A stretch of DNA of 64,000 bases from NCBI RefSeq assembly GCF_003605645.1, contig NZ_QVMU01000016.1, positions 1 to 64,000 on the forward strand, written 5' to 3'. This document shows positions 11,476 to 20,685 of the stretch, one piece after another; within the stretch, counting starts at the first letter, position 1, and each line of letters opens with the position of its first letter. Origin of the DNA: Vibrio sinensis. GTDB lineage: Bacteria > Pseudomonadota > Gammaproteobacteria > Enterobacterales > Vibrionaceae. Made by a program: the position numbers and the translations under genes. A model generated the notes under the pieces. It saw only the letters and a list, made by a program, of their open reading frames with translations, was not told where the DNA came from and made no database searches.

Positions 11476-14400
11476 CTAAACATCCATCGTTTCACACACT
11501 TCCACGCGCACGGCTGCTACTTTGAACTCTGGAATTTTCGCATGTGGATCGGTTGCCGTTGATGTAAGTCGGTTAACTGGCGATTCAACAAAGTGGAAAG
11601 GAATAAATACCAAGCCCTTTTGAATTCGCTTCGTGACAAAAGCATCAATCTCAATGCTACCGCGACGAGTAGAGACTTTTAAACGCTGGCCGTTACTAAT
11701 ACCTAGTGCTTCGGCATCTTCCACGCTGATCATCGCTCTTGGCCCAGCAAGGTTATCTAAGCCTTTCGTTTTGCGCGTCATGGTACCAGTGTGGAACTGC
11801 TCCAATACACGACCAGTGGTCAGCACCAACGGATACTCTTCATCCGGTAACTCTGCTGCATAACGGAACGGGATACCCACCATTTGCCCTTTACCACGGG
11901 TAAACTGCGTTTGGTGCATAATACGAGTACCCTGTGGATTATTCTTATTGCTTGGCCACTGAACGCCGTTTGGTGGAATATTTTCCCACAGTAAACCAAC
12001 ATATTGTGGAGTCACGCGGGCGATTTCACTGGTGATGTTCGCCACGCTTTGATAGTGCCAGTCACTGCCCATTGCGTTGGCGATTTGTTGAATAATCCAC
12101 CAATCTTCTTTCGCTTCACCAGGCGCATTAACGACCTTATTCACACGCTGAACACGACGCTCAGTATTAGTGAAGTGACCTGATTTTTCAGCAAACGAAC
12201 AAGACGGCAATACCACATCGGCGTATTGAGCGGTTTCGGTTAAGAAGATATCTTGCACCACTAAGAAATCCAATGTTTCCAAACCCTCGATCACGTGTGC
12301 TTGGTTAGGATCGCTCAGCACTGGGTTTTCACCCATAATGTACAAACCGCGTACGTCACGATGACAAGCCGCATCGATGATTTCAGTCAGAGTTAACCCG
12401 TGCTCTTCAGGTAAGTTTGGAGCATTCCACTCAATCGCAAACTTCTGGCGCACCATTGGGTTATACACTTTTTGATAGCCAGGATAACAGTTTGGCAATG
12501 CGCCCATATCACACGCACCTTGCACGTTGGATTGGCCACGCAGTGGGTTAATACCACCACCTTCAATCCCAATATTGCCACACAGCAATTGCAGGTTAGC
12601 TATCGAACGCACGTTATCATGCCCAGTAGTATGCTGTGTGATACCCATTGAATAGTAAACTGCGGTACGTTTAGCAGTACCAATCATGCGTGCCATCGCA
12701 AAGATATCTTGCGCTTTTACCCCTGTGACCAGTTCCACTTTATCCAAGTTATATGCTGGCGACATGACTTCTTGTAGCAAGGTATCAAAACCATCGACAC
12801 GTTCTTCAATGTACTCTTGATCGTACCAACCATTTTTGATGATTTGTTGCATCACACCATTCAATAGCATCACATCCGTACCAGGGCGATGTGCTAAATA
12901 GAGTTCGGCATGATCAACCATATCAACACGTTTAGGGTCGGCAACCACCAAACGCGCACCGTGGTGACGGATTGCTTGTTTGATGTGTGAAGCAATGATT
13001 GGGTGGGCTGATGTGGTATCAGAACCGATAATAAAAATCACATCCGAGTGTTGGATACTTGGAATGTCATTCGTCATCGCTCCACTACCAAGCGAAGCCT
13101 CTAGCCCAGTCACACTTGATGCGTGACATAAACGCGCACAGTGATCGACGTTGTTTGTGCCTAACTCACGACGAATAAACTTTTGGAACGCATAATTATC
13201 TTCATTAGTGGTTTTTGCGGATGAGAAACCAGCCAGCGCATTACTGCCAAAATCTTGTTTAATACCGCTAAACTTAGACGCCACCAGCTGAATCGCTTCT
13301 TCCCAACTTGCTGGTTGCAACCAACCGTCTTTACGAATTAATGGTGTGGTTAAGCGTTCTTCGTTGCCAATAAAGTCAAAACCAAAACGACCTTTTACAC
13401 ATAACATGCCTTGGTTAACGGGCGAATCACCACCCTTGACGTAACGAATCGTATTTTTGGTTTCATCGACCATCATGGTCAATTTACAACCCACGCCACA
13501 GTATGTGCAGATGGTATCCACCGCTTTCAGATGTTCATCACGACCTTGTGAGCGATCGCGGCTATCGACCATTGCACCCGTAGGGCAAGCTTGTACACAC
13601 GCGCCACACTGAACGCAGTTTGAGTCTCCCATCAAGGTGAAACTGGCACAGCTTGTGTTGGTGTTTTGAGCTGAACGGGCGCTTTGTGTATCTTTGTTGT
13701 TCATGGCAAAACGTGGACGATCATCAGGTCGTAGGGCTGGGCGACCATTTTTGTCACACATAAAACTTAATACGCCATGCACCGCAGTTTCACGACAGGC
13801 TTGAATACATTGGCCACAGCTAATACAACGGTTAGCATCAAATTCAATAAATTCAGAGCTGCGATCAACGCTGTATTTATGGCGTGGATCTTTGGCACGC
13901 AAATCAAGCCAATCATGATGCCCGATTACTCCAGAATTTGAGACAGTAAGCGATGGTTCAAAATGCTGCTCAGCTTGATACTCAGTAGAGTAATCTCGCA
14001 GTGCACAATCGGTATTGGCTTGACAGCCACACTCTAAACAACGCGCCGCTTCACGCATCGCTTCTTCATTATCAAAGCCCAGTTCAACTTCAGCAAAACT
14101 CTGTTCGCGCTGTGCTGGTGTTAGCTCTGGCATGATAGAGCGCGATACTTTTAGAATATTCTCAAAATGAAGTGGATCGACTTGAGCCAGTTTTTTCTCT
14201 TTGCGCGAATTAAACGCTGGCGTTGGCATGTCTGCCATATCACCATTTAAGAATAGATCGATCGCTTTAGCGGCCACACGGCCATCCCCCACCGCTTCAA
14301 CCGCAGTAGCAGGGCCACGGCGAAAATCACCAATACTGAATATATTGCCCGTGCCCGTATGCATCGTCAGATCATCGGCGTCAGCAGTATTCCAACGCGT

Positions 14401-15798
14401 CAGTGGAATCTTTAGGGAGTCATTATCTAAGAAGCTTAAATCGGGCTTTTGTGAAACCGCAGCAATGACAGTATCAAAGGCTTCGGTAAAGAACTCCCCC
14501 GTCGCTTTCGGACTACGACGGCCTGAAGCATCGGCTTCGCCCAATGCCATGCGTTCAAGGCGAATCGCGCAGACTCGACCGGCATCATCAGCGATATTTT
14601 CCGCTGGATTGGTCAGAAAATGAAATTTGACGCCCTCGTGTTCAGCTTCGACAATCTCGTAATCTTCTGCTGGCATTTCATCTCGGGTACGACGATAAAT
14701 CAAAGTAGTATCAGCGCCAGCACGACGAGCGGTTCGTGCACAGTCAATCGCGGTATTACCTCCCCCAATGACAGCCACTTTTTGGCCTGTCACATAGTGC
14801 TGATCAGTCACATAATCTTTAAGATAATCGACACCCAAGTAGCAACCATCTAAGTCGCTACCTGTGTAGTTCATTTCTACCGCTTGCGAAGCACCAACGG
14901 CCAAACAGACCGCATCATAATCAGCGCTTAATTGCGAAAGCGTAAAGTCTTGGCCCAACTTTTTATTGGTTTCAATTTGCATACCGTTGCGACACATCAA
15001 CTCGATCTCTTTATCGAGGATATCTTTCGGTAAGCGATATTCTGGGATGCCGTAACGAAGCCAACCGCCGGATTTTGGCATCGATTCAAATACCGTAACG
15101 TTATAGCCTTCATTCGATAAGTAATAACCTGCGGTTAATCCCCCAGGCCCACCGCCAACAATCGCTATATGACGCTCTTTGTCCGCTTTCTTTACTGGTG
15201 TATAGGCTTCGTACGCAGCTAAATCCGCATCAGCAGCGTGACGTTTAAGTTGACGAATCGCAATCGGTTCATCCACCAAAGAGCGACGACATTCACTTTC
15301 ACAAAACGCAGGACAAACGCGGCCAATCGACAATGGCATAGGCAAAGTGCGCTTAATTACTTCAATCGCTTTTTGATGATCGTTTTGTGCAATATGATAA
15401 AGATATGACTGTATATCAACCCCAGCAGGGCAAGCCGTTTTGCATGGCGCTTCGCAATCGGCATAGTGATCTGTCATGATGCGGTTAAGCGCTTGTTTAC
15501 GGTGAGCACTGAGTTGCTTGGATTGAGTAACCACATTTAAGCCGTGGTACACTTCTAGCTCACACGCGCGTTTTAGTTCGCACGTACGCTTTAGCTCATT
15601 TGTTGCCTTTCGTTCAGATGTCTGTTTGGTGGCATCGCTTTCTACTTCAACCACACACAAATCGCACGGTATTTTTTCACCACTTTTGTTCATGCCACAT
15701 AGTGATGGGATCTCGACCCCACACACTTTAGCCACTTCCAGAAGAGTGCGCCCTTTTTCTACGATTCGATATTTTCCATCAATAACGATTTCTATCAT
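11476..15798 (-). CDS. fdhF: Formate dehydrogenase alpha subunit fused to a GltD-like reductase
   Basis: This 1440-residue protein joins several redox modules. Residues 1-80 form a 2Fe-2S ferredoxin domain (C34, C45, C48). About 95-560 is a GltD-like FAD/NAD(P)H oxidoreductase (GGGPGGLTAGYYLS, then GGGNTAIDCA). About 640-745 carries 4Fe-4S clusters (CISCGQCIQAC, CVQCGACVQAC). From about 760 runs a molybdopterin oxidoreductase (CTYCGVGCKLTMM). The active site is cysteine, in ARLCHASSV near residue 891, where E. coli FDH-H has selenocysteine. The fusion suggests a soluble enzyme passing electrons between formate and NAD(P). No separate beta or gamma subunit or FdhD is beside it. It would need bis-MGD cofactor from elsewhere in the genome. 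Confidence 0.85.
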   Translation of the reverse strand: MIEIVIDGKYRIVEKGRTLLEVAKVCGVEIPSLCGMNKSGEKIPCDLCVVEVESDATKQTSERKATNELKRTCELKRACELEVYHGLNVVTQSKQLSAHRKQALNRIMTDHYADCEAPCKTACPAGVDIQSYLYHIAQNDHQKAIEVIKRTLPMPLSIGRVCPAFCESECRRSLVDEPIAIRQLKRHAADADLAAYEAYTPVKKADKERHIAIVGGGPGGLTAGYYLSNEGYNVTVFESMPKSGGWLRYGIPEYRLPKDILDKEIELMCRNGMQIETNKKLGQDFTLSQLSADYDAVCLAVGASQAVEMNYTGSDLDGCYLGVDYLKDYVTDQHYVTGQKVAVIGGGNTAIDCARTARRAGADTTLIYRRTRDEMPAEDYEIVEAEHEGVKFHFLTNPAENIADDAGRVCAIRLERMALGEADASGRRSPKATGEFFTEAFDTVIAAVSQKPDLSFLDNDSLKIPLTRWNTADADDLTMHTGTGNIFSIGDFRRGPATAVEAVGDGRVAAKAIDLFLNGDMADMPTPAFNSRKEKKLAQVDPLHFENILKVSRSIMPELTPAQREQSFAEVELGFDNEEAMREAARCLECGCQANTDCALRDYSTEYQAEQHFEPSLTVSNSGVIGHHDWLDLRAKDPRHKYSVDRSSEFIEFDANRCISCGQCIQACRETAVHGVLSFMCDKNGRPALRPDDRPRFAMNNKDTQSARSAQNTNTSCASFTLMGDSNCVQCGACVQACPTGAMVDSRDRSQGRDEHLKAVDTICTYCGVGCKLTMMVDETKNTIRYVKGGDSPVNQGMLCVKGRFGFDFIGNEERLTTPLIRKDGWLQPASWEEAIQLVASKFSGIKQDFGSNALAGFSSAKTTNEDNYAFQKFIRRELGTNNVDHCARLCHASSVTGLEASLGSGAMTNDIPSIQHSDVIFIIGSDTTSAHPIIASHIKQAIRHHGARLVVADPKRVDMVDHAELYLAHRPGTDVMLLNGVMQQIIKNGWYDQEYIEERVDGFDTLLQEVMSPAYNLDKVELVTGVKAQDIFAMARMIGTAKRTAVYYSMGITQHTTGHDNVRSIANLQLLCGNIGIEGGGINPLRGQSNVQGACDMGALPNCYPGYQKVYNPMVRQKFAIEWNAPNLPEEHGLTLTEIIDAACHRDVRGLYIMGENPVLSDPNQAHVIEGLETLDFLVVQDIFLTETAQYADVVLPSCSFAEKSGHFTNTERRVQRVNKVVNAPGEAKEDWWIIQQIANAMGSDWHYQSVANITSEIARVTPQYVGLLWENIPPNGVQWPSNKNNPQGTRIMHQTQFTRGKGQMVGIPFRYAAELPDEEYPLVLTTGRVLEQFHTGTMTRKTKGLDNLAGPRAMISVEDAEALGISNGQRLKVSTRRGSIEIDAFVTKRIQKGLVFIPFHFVESPVNRLTSTATDPHAKIPEFKVAAVRVEVCETMDV

Positions 15799-16229
15799 GC
15801 AACCCTCGGTGTACCGTAAACAAAGCCAAATTAGCTATAGTATTCCATACATTCTATAAGGATATTTAAGGGAAAAACAAATCCGACCAAGCGGAAAACT
15901 ATATTAAAAGGTCAATATCGCTGAAAAATAAAGCGAAATGCGCCAAATTCAACCACAACATAATTTGGGTACTTTGTTCATTGCACCTAAGCCATTATGC
16001 AAATCATCACATTAAACGGTTAATAACTATCAATTTCCAAGATAAGTAAATTCGCTGATTATTTCAGTTAAATCTCTTTCCCTCTCTTCCTAAATCTCAC
16101 TCAAATTCGAGATACTCAATAACACTCGATAACTCTCTATTACTGCGCACATAACTGAAAGCAATTCATAGCACGGTACTATAATTCAGCGTATCTTTAT
16201 GCGTAATACCGTTACATGGATTAGTTTAT
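15799..16229. promoter_or_regulatory. Divergent promoter region, fdhF / GNAT-nitrilase
   Basis: These 431 bp between divergent starts are AT-rich and must hold both promoters. I looked for an FNR-type TTGAT-N4-ATCAA and a CRP-type TGTGA-N6-TCACA and saw neither. No gene is visible. Confidence 0.5.
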
Positions 16230-17765
16230 ATGGATACAAATACGCCCAAACTCTCACTACGAACTATCGAACCAAATGACTACACAGAATTAGCTGAACT
16301 TATGGATCTCGTTTTCCATGATGTTGGCGGTTCTTGGCCTCGGTTAACCATCATGGATTTGATTCACCAATTTCCTGATGGACAAATTTGTATTGAGGAC
16401 AATGGCAAAATAGTGGGGGCGGCTCTGACGATAAAAGTGGATTACAACCGCTTTTCTCTTCCCCACCTTTACACAGATATTATTAATGAAAACAATGTCA
16501 TTCAAAACCAAGTCACTGGTGATGCCATGTATGGTTTGGATGTATTTGTTCACCCAGATTATCGCGGTCTTCGCTTAGGTCGACGCCTATATGATGCAAG
16601 AAAAGAGCTGTGTCGTAGCCAAAACTACAAAGCGATTTTAGCTGGCGGTCGTATCCCCAACTATCACCAGCATGCGGATAAACTGACTGTGCCGGAGTAC
16701 ATTGATAAAGTGAAGCGTCGTGAACTGCACGACCCGATTCTCTCTTTTCAGCTGGCAAATGATTTTGATGTAAAACGTATCATGCGCGGCTACCTACCCG
16801 AAGATGACGCCTCGCGCGGTAACGCCACCCTATTAGAATGGGATAATTTCTTCTACGAAGAGGATGTTCAATCGGTTCACGATGTCGAAAAAACCTTAGT
16901 GCGCATCGGTGTGGTTCAATGGCAAATGCGAGCGATGAATGACCTTGAAGACTGCCTCGAACAGGCGGAGTTCTTTATTTCCTCTTTGGCTAACTACAAA
17001 GCGGATTTCGCTCTGTTCCCAGAGTTTTTTAATGCGCCTTTGATGGGGTTACAAAAAGATCAAAACTCGGTGGAAGCGATTCGTTTCCTCGCTAGTTTCA
17101 GCGAAGAGATCAAGCAACGCTTCGCGCAGATGGCTGTGACATATAACATCAATATCATCGCGGGCAGTATGCCGGTTCTCGAAGATGACAAGTTATATAA
17201 CGTCTCTTACTTACTGCAACGTGATGGGCAGATTAATACTCAATACAAGATTCATGTAACACCACATGAAGAGAAAGATTGGGTGATTGATGGTGGCAAC
17301 AAGGTTGAAGTTTTTGAAACCGATGCGGGTAAAATCGGCATTTTAATCTGCTACGACAGTGAGTTCCCTGAACTTGGCCGCATGATGGCGGAACAAGGGG
17401 TACAGATCATTTTTGTTCCTTTCTGGACTGATACCAAAAACGGCTATCAACGCGTTCGTCTTTGTTCACAAGCTCGCGCGATTGAGAACGAATGTTATGT
17501 GGCCATTGGTGGTAGTGTTGGTAACTTGCCAAAAATCGATAACGTCGATATTCAATATGCTCAATCAGCCGTGTTCTCGCCATCTGATATCTATTTCCCT
17601 CATGACGCAACGCTAAATGAAGCGAATGCGAATACGGAAATGATCATTTTTGCAGATGTCGACCTCACCAAGTTGAAGCAACTCAATACTGAGGGTTCTG
17701 TAACGAACTTGCGTCATCGTCGTCTTGATTTATATGGTGGTTTTACCCTCCCTAAAAATCCATAA
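16230..17765 (+). CDS. GNAT acetyltransferase-nitrilase fusion (YhcX-like)
   Basis: The 511 residues fuse two enzymes. Residues 8-215 are a GNAT acetyltransferase, with the acetyl-CoA loop in FVHPDYRGLRLGRRL (107-120). Residues 225-505 are a carbon-nitrogen hydrolase with the full nitrilase triad: E265 (FPEFF), K340 (YKIHVTP) and C374 (ICYDSEFP). Fusions of this architecture and length are known, for example B. subtilis YhcX. The substrate is not established; acetylation of an amine and hydrolysis of an amide in one pathway is plausible. It is a single-gene unit with a strong terminator after it. A weak GGA about ten bases before the ATG serves as ribosome-binding site. Confidence 0.88.
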   Translation: MDTNTPKLSLRTIEPNDYTELAELMDLVFHDVGGSWPRLTIMDLIHQFPDGQICIEDNGKIVGAALTIKVDYNRFSLPHLYTDIINENNVIQNQVTGDAMYGLDVFVHPDYRGLRLGRRLYDARKELCRSQNYKAILAGGRIPNYHQHADKLTVPEYIDKVKRRELHDPILSFQLANDFDVKRIMRGYLPEDDASRGNATLLEWDNFFYEEDVQSVHDVEKTLVRIGVVQWQMRAMNDLEDCLEQAEFFISSLANYKADFALFPEFFNAPLMGLQKDQNSVEAIRFLASFSEEIKQRFAQMAVTYNINIIAGSMPVLEDDKLYNVSYLLQRDGQINTQYKIHVTPHEEKDWVIDGGNKVEVFETDAGKIGILICYDSEFPELGRMMAEQGVQIIFVPFWTDTKNGYQRVRLCSQARAIENECYVAIGGSVGNLPKIDNVDIQYAQSAVFSPSDIYFPHDATLNEANANTEMIIFADVDLTKLKQLNTEGSVTNLRHRRLDLYGGFTLPKNP

Positions 17766-17816
17766 CGATACGAATCGAACTAAAATGGTTGTTATCTAAA
17801 TCATTACCCAAATAGT

Positions 17817-17843
17817 AAAGGCAGTTCCAAGAACTGCCTTTTT
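17817..17843 (+). terminator. Intrinsic terminator after the GNAT-nitrilase gene
   Basis: AAAGGCAGTTC, loop CAA, GAACTGCC and five Ts form a textbook Rho-independent terminator about 50 bp after the stop. Confidence 0.88.
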
Positions 17844-17924
17844 CATATCATCGAGTCTTCTGTAACCTTGTTTTTTATTCGGTCGTTGATGTTCGGTTCT
17901 TGATATTCGGCTCTTTATGTAACG

Positions 17925-18566
17925 TTACGCCGGATGACACTCATTCCACGCGCTAACAAACGCTTTTGCATTGGTACGGATCTGTTCATCAGACATGCCC
18001 GCAGTGTAAAGTGATGCACCAAGGCCAAAACCATTCGCGCCTAAATCTAAATATGGCTTCATACTCTCCGACGTTGGGTTAATACCTCCAACAGGGAAAC
18101 AGATGGCTTCTGGTGGCAACACAGACTTCAACGCTTTAAAACCATCTAATCCCAACACTGAAACTGGGAATAATTTTAGACCAGTGGCGCCAGCTGCGAG
18201 TGCTGCAAACGCCTCTGTTGGAGTGACGACGCCAGGGAAAGAAATACAACCCGCTTCACAAGCCATCTTAACCACTTGCTCATTGAAGTTTGGCGTCACG
18301 ATCAGATTAGCACCGGTATCAATGACTGCTTGCGCCAATTGTGGCGTAGTGACGGTACCAGCTCCAATGACATAATCACGACCAAACTCTTCAACTAACA
18401 CACGAATACTTTCTAGAGCATTTGGGCTATTTAGTGGTACTTCAATCATGGTGAACCCTTGTTCAATTAAGATCTGGGTGACACGAATAACATCTTGAGT
18501 TTCAACACCACGAATAATGGCAACGAGTGGAAGATGCTTATCTAAGTTGAACGTATTATTTGTCAT
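17925..18566 (-). CDS. dgoA: 2-dehydro-3-deoxy-6-phosphogalactonate aldolase DgoA
   Basis: This 213-residue class I aldolase of the KDPG/KHG family has the general-base glutamate E42 (TMIEVPLNS) and the Schiff-base lysine K131 (ATGLKLFPV). It would split 2-keto-3-deoxy-6-phosphogalactonate into pyruvate and glyceraldehyde 3-phosphate. LNSP after the glutamate is typical of the DgoA branch rather than Eda. The gene overlaps the end of dgoK by 11 bp, so the two are translationally coupled. No galactonate dehydratase (dgoD) or galactonate transporter is present in the window. Confidence 0.92.
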   Translation of the reverse strand: MTNNTFNLDKHLPLVAIIRGVETQDVIRVTQILIEQGFTMIEVPLNSPNALESIRVLVEEFGRDYVIGAGTVTTPQLAQAVIDTGANLIVTPNFNEQVVKMACEAGCISFPGVVTPTEAFAALAAGATGLKLFPVSVLGLDGFKALKSVLPPEAICFPVGGINPTSESMKPYLDLGANGFGLGASLYTAGMSDEQIRTNAKAFVSAWNECHPA

Positions 18567-19455
18567 GGCTCATTACCTTTTTAATTTCTAACATGCCAAT
18601 GAGGAAAACCTCATCACCATTAACTTGTTCGCTGGTTAGCGACAAAGACTCACACGCTTGTTGGTAGCGTTGGCATAAACCCGTTCCGCCCACGAGATAT
18701 AAGTGAGGATGAGTAACATGCTTCAACTCTTGACCAATCAATAAGCCAGATAGGTAATCATGGATATGCTCAGGGGCAAGATGACCAAACAAGCGATGTG
18801 TACGAGCTGCAAATAACGCACTGGTCAAATCGCTACCACCACTTTCGTTAATGCCTTTTTGATACGCTTCTAATGATTCTGTTTGTTCTGGTAATGCACG
18901 GCCTAGAATCGTGTGAGTAGAAATAACTGAGAACAACTCACCTGTCATAAAGGTTTGAAAACTCTTCAACATGCCATCACTCATGACCGCATGTTTACTG
19001 TGTGTTCCCGGAAGCGCCGCCGAAAAATCAGCTTGCTTAATTTGAGTTTGCAGACCAAATAGCTGGACTTCTTCACCACGCATCACATCATAACGGCCCG
19101 GCTGAACTTGATAACAAACGCCCGGAATAATCACCGCTGGTGCGCCCCAAGGTAATGTGAACTGATGTGCACCATGAGCTAGCATCGGTAAGCTCACCGG
19201 AGCTTCCACATACGGGACATCAATCCAACCTTGAGCAGAGCCGACCATGCCAGCCATGTAGATAGGCAGATGTTGGTATTCACCCAGCCAATCTTGCAAA
19301 ATGGATTCAAGAACGGAGGCGAATTCGCCCCCCTCCACTTGGAGTAAACCGAGATTTCTCTCGGTTTTACCGACTAGAGTGCCATCTTCTTGCATCGCAA
19401 ATGCTCGAAAATTGCTGGTGCCCCAATCGATAACTAGCCAATCAACATTATTCAT
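18556..19455 (-). CDS. dgoK: 2-dehydro-3-deoxygalactonokinase DgoK
   Basis: This 299-residue kinase shows the ASKHA-type phosphate motif DWGTSNFRAF (about residues 10-19) and the DgoK-family segments PGTHSKHAV and SGLLIGQEL. It phosphorylates 2-keto-3-deoxygalactonate with ATP, feeding the coupled aldolase. Family length is about 290-300 residues. It is the first gene of a two-gene minus-strand unit and probably controlled by the IclR regulator just upstream. The 387-bp leader contains several palindromes. Confidence is high for the family. Confidence 0.9.
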   Translation of the reverse strand: MNNVDWLVIDWGTSNFRAFAMQEDGTLVGKTERNLGLLQVEGGEFASVLESILQDWLGEYQHLPIYMAGMVGSAQGWIDVPYVEAPVSLPMLAHGAHQFTLPWGAPAVIIPGVCYQVQPGRYDVMRGEEVQLFGLQTQIKQADFSAALPGTHSKHAVMSDGMLKSFQTFMTGELFSVISTHTILGRALPEQTESLEAYQKGINESGGSDLTSALFAARTHRLFGHLAPEHIHDYLSGLLIGQELKHVTHPHLYLVGGTGLCQRYQQACESLSLTSEQVNGDEVFLIGMLEIKKVMSHDK

Positions 19456-19842
19456 CGTTATAAATTTCTCCTGAGACTCCGTTCACTTTGTATTGATTGA
19501 TATCACGATCGCAGAGTGGGTTTTATTACTAACATCAATAATATTAATTACAATACTGGCAAGTAGAACCCGTCAGAATATAAAAACACTCTTATGAAAT
19601 TAATATATATTGGTATTCGGCGTATTTTAACAATACGCACATATTCAATTTACACTTAAACTGTCAGCAGCACTGACAATAATACCATCAAAAACATATA
19701 GTTATTCAATAGTGGAATGAACTTCCACTTTCCACCAACCTGCACTTGCAAGTTTCTTTGGCATCGGGTCTATAGCAACATGCGGCCGTCTTTATCTATA
19801 ACTAGATTATTAACCTTGCATTAACCATATATAATCAAGCAA
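19456..19842. promoter_or_regulatory. dgoKA leader with inverted repeats
   Basis: No gene is visible. Three palindromes stand out: GCGTATT/AATACGC (19620-19638), TGTCAG/CTGACA (19662-19678) and AGTGGAA/TTCCACT (19711-19729). The last resembles the inverted TTCCACA half-sites before the IclR gene, so it is the best candidate operator for control of dgoKA. Confidence 0.45.
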
Positions 19843-20565
19843 TTAATTCAGTTGTTCAGATATTTTCTTACAGTAATCCGTAATTGTTTCTATTAATTCC
19901 TGCATCCTTGAATCCGGCATATATTCTTTTATGCTCGTGACGGATATAGCAGCAATAATATTATTATATTTATTTCGAATTGGTACAGCGACGCATCGAA
20001 CTAAATCATCGTTGTCTTCCAAATCAAAACTAAAGTCGTTTTTCGCATATTCCTGCATACGCGCCATCATGACATCAACATCTAAATCGGTTTGCGAAGT
20101 AATTAAACGTCGCCATTCCATCTTCGGCATATCCAGCATCAAGGCTTTGCCAACACCAGTTGCTGCGAGAGGTAAACGGTCGCCGACTTGCGAACGCATC
20201 TGAACCTGTCGCTGACCCGGAATTTTATCAAGATAGAAGATCGCATCTTCATCTTTGATTCCTAAGTGCACGGTATCTAAAGTTAAATCGGCAAGCTCTC
20301 GTAAGTAAGGTTTAGCGATTTCTTTAAGCGGCATATCTTGCTGAGCTCGAATACCGAGTTGAATCATTTTAGTACCCAGTACTAAACCGATACCTTTCAC
20401 TTCACGTACGTAACGAGCTTCAATCAAACCTTGCAAAATTCGATGGACCGTTGACTTAGGTAACGCTAAGTAATCGCAAATATCTTTTAACTGACGATGA
20501 CCCGCTGCAATTGCATCAATCACTGCAAATGCTTTCGCTAGGGCTTGGTTACCTTGTGTGCTCAT
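19843..20565 (-). CDS. IclR-family transcriptional regulator
   Basis: The 240 residues match an IclR regulator: winged helix-turn-helix near residues 5-60 (KDICDYLALPKSTVHRILQGL) and the C-terminal effector domain with AATGVGKALML and VRCVAVPIRNKYNNIIAAISV. It sits upstream of dgoKA in the same direction and is the likely regulator of galactonate or ketodeoxygalactonate use. E. coli controls dgo genes with a GntR-family protein instead, so the regulator type differs here. Two 15-bp palindromes lie 70-105 bp upstream of its start, suggesting autoregulation. Confidence 0.9.
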   Translation of the reverse strand: MSTQGNQALAKAFAVIDAIAAGHRQLKDICDYLALPKSTVHRILQGLIEARYVREVKGIGLVLGTKMIQLGIRAQQDMPLKEIAKPYLRELADLTLDTVHLGIKDEDAIFYLDKIPGQRQVQMRSQVGDRLPLAATGVGKALMLDMPKMEWRRLITSQTDLDVDVMMARMQEYAKNDFSFDLEDNDDLVRCVAVPIRNKYNNIIAAISVTSIKEYMPDSRMQELIETITDYCKKISEQLN

Positions 20566-20634
20566 AGTCCACCTCTTGTTGACGATGGGAAATATACCTG
20601 CGCTTTACAATTGATAATGTGATAACTATCAACA

Positions 20635-20670
20635 TTCCACATTGTGAAATACGAATCCCACAATGTGGGA
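20635..20670. promoter_or_regulatory. Tandem IclR-type operators
   Basis: Two 15-bp palindromes start exactly 21 bp apart: TTCCACA-T-TGTGAAA (20635-20649, one mismatch) and TCCCACA-A-TGTGGGA (20656-20670, perfect). Their spacing puts both on the same DNA face. IclR regulators typically bind 15-bp palindromes of this form. They lie between the mscK stop and the IclR start. Confidence 0.65.
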
Positions 20671-20685
20671 TTTATCAATTATTCA

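Noticed and set aside
14201..14623. 140-residue open frame opposite the formate dehydrogenase gene
   Set aside because: Antisense shadow of a clear, long coding region with intact motifs.
20656..20670. The TCCCACA palindrome considered as the mscK terminator
   Set aside because: No T-run follows on the mscK strand and a second copy 21 bp away fits tandem operators better.
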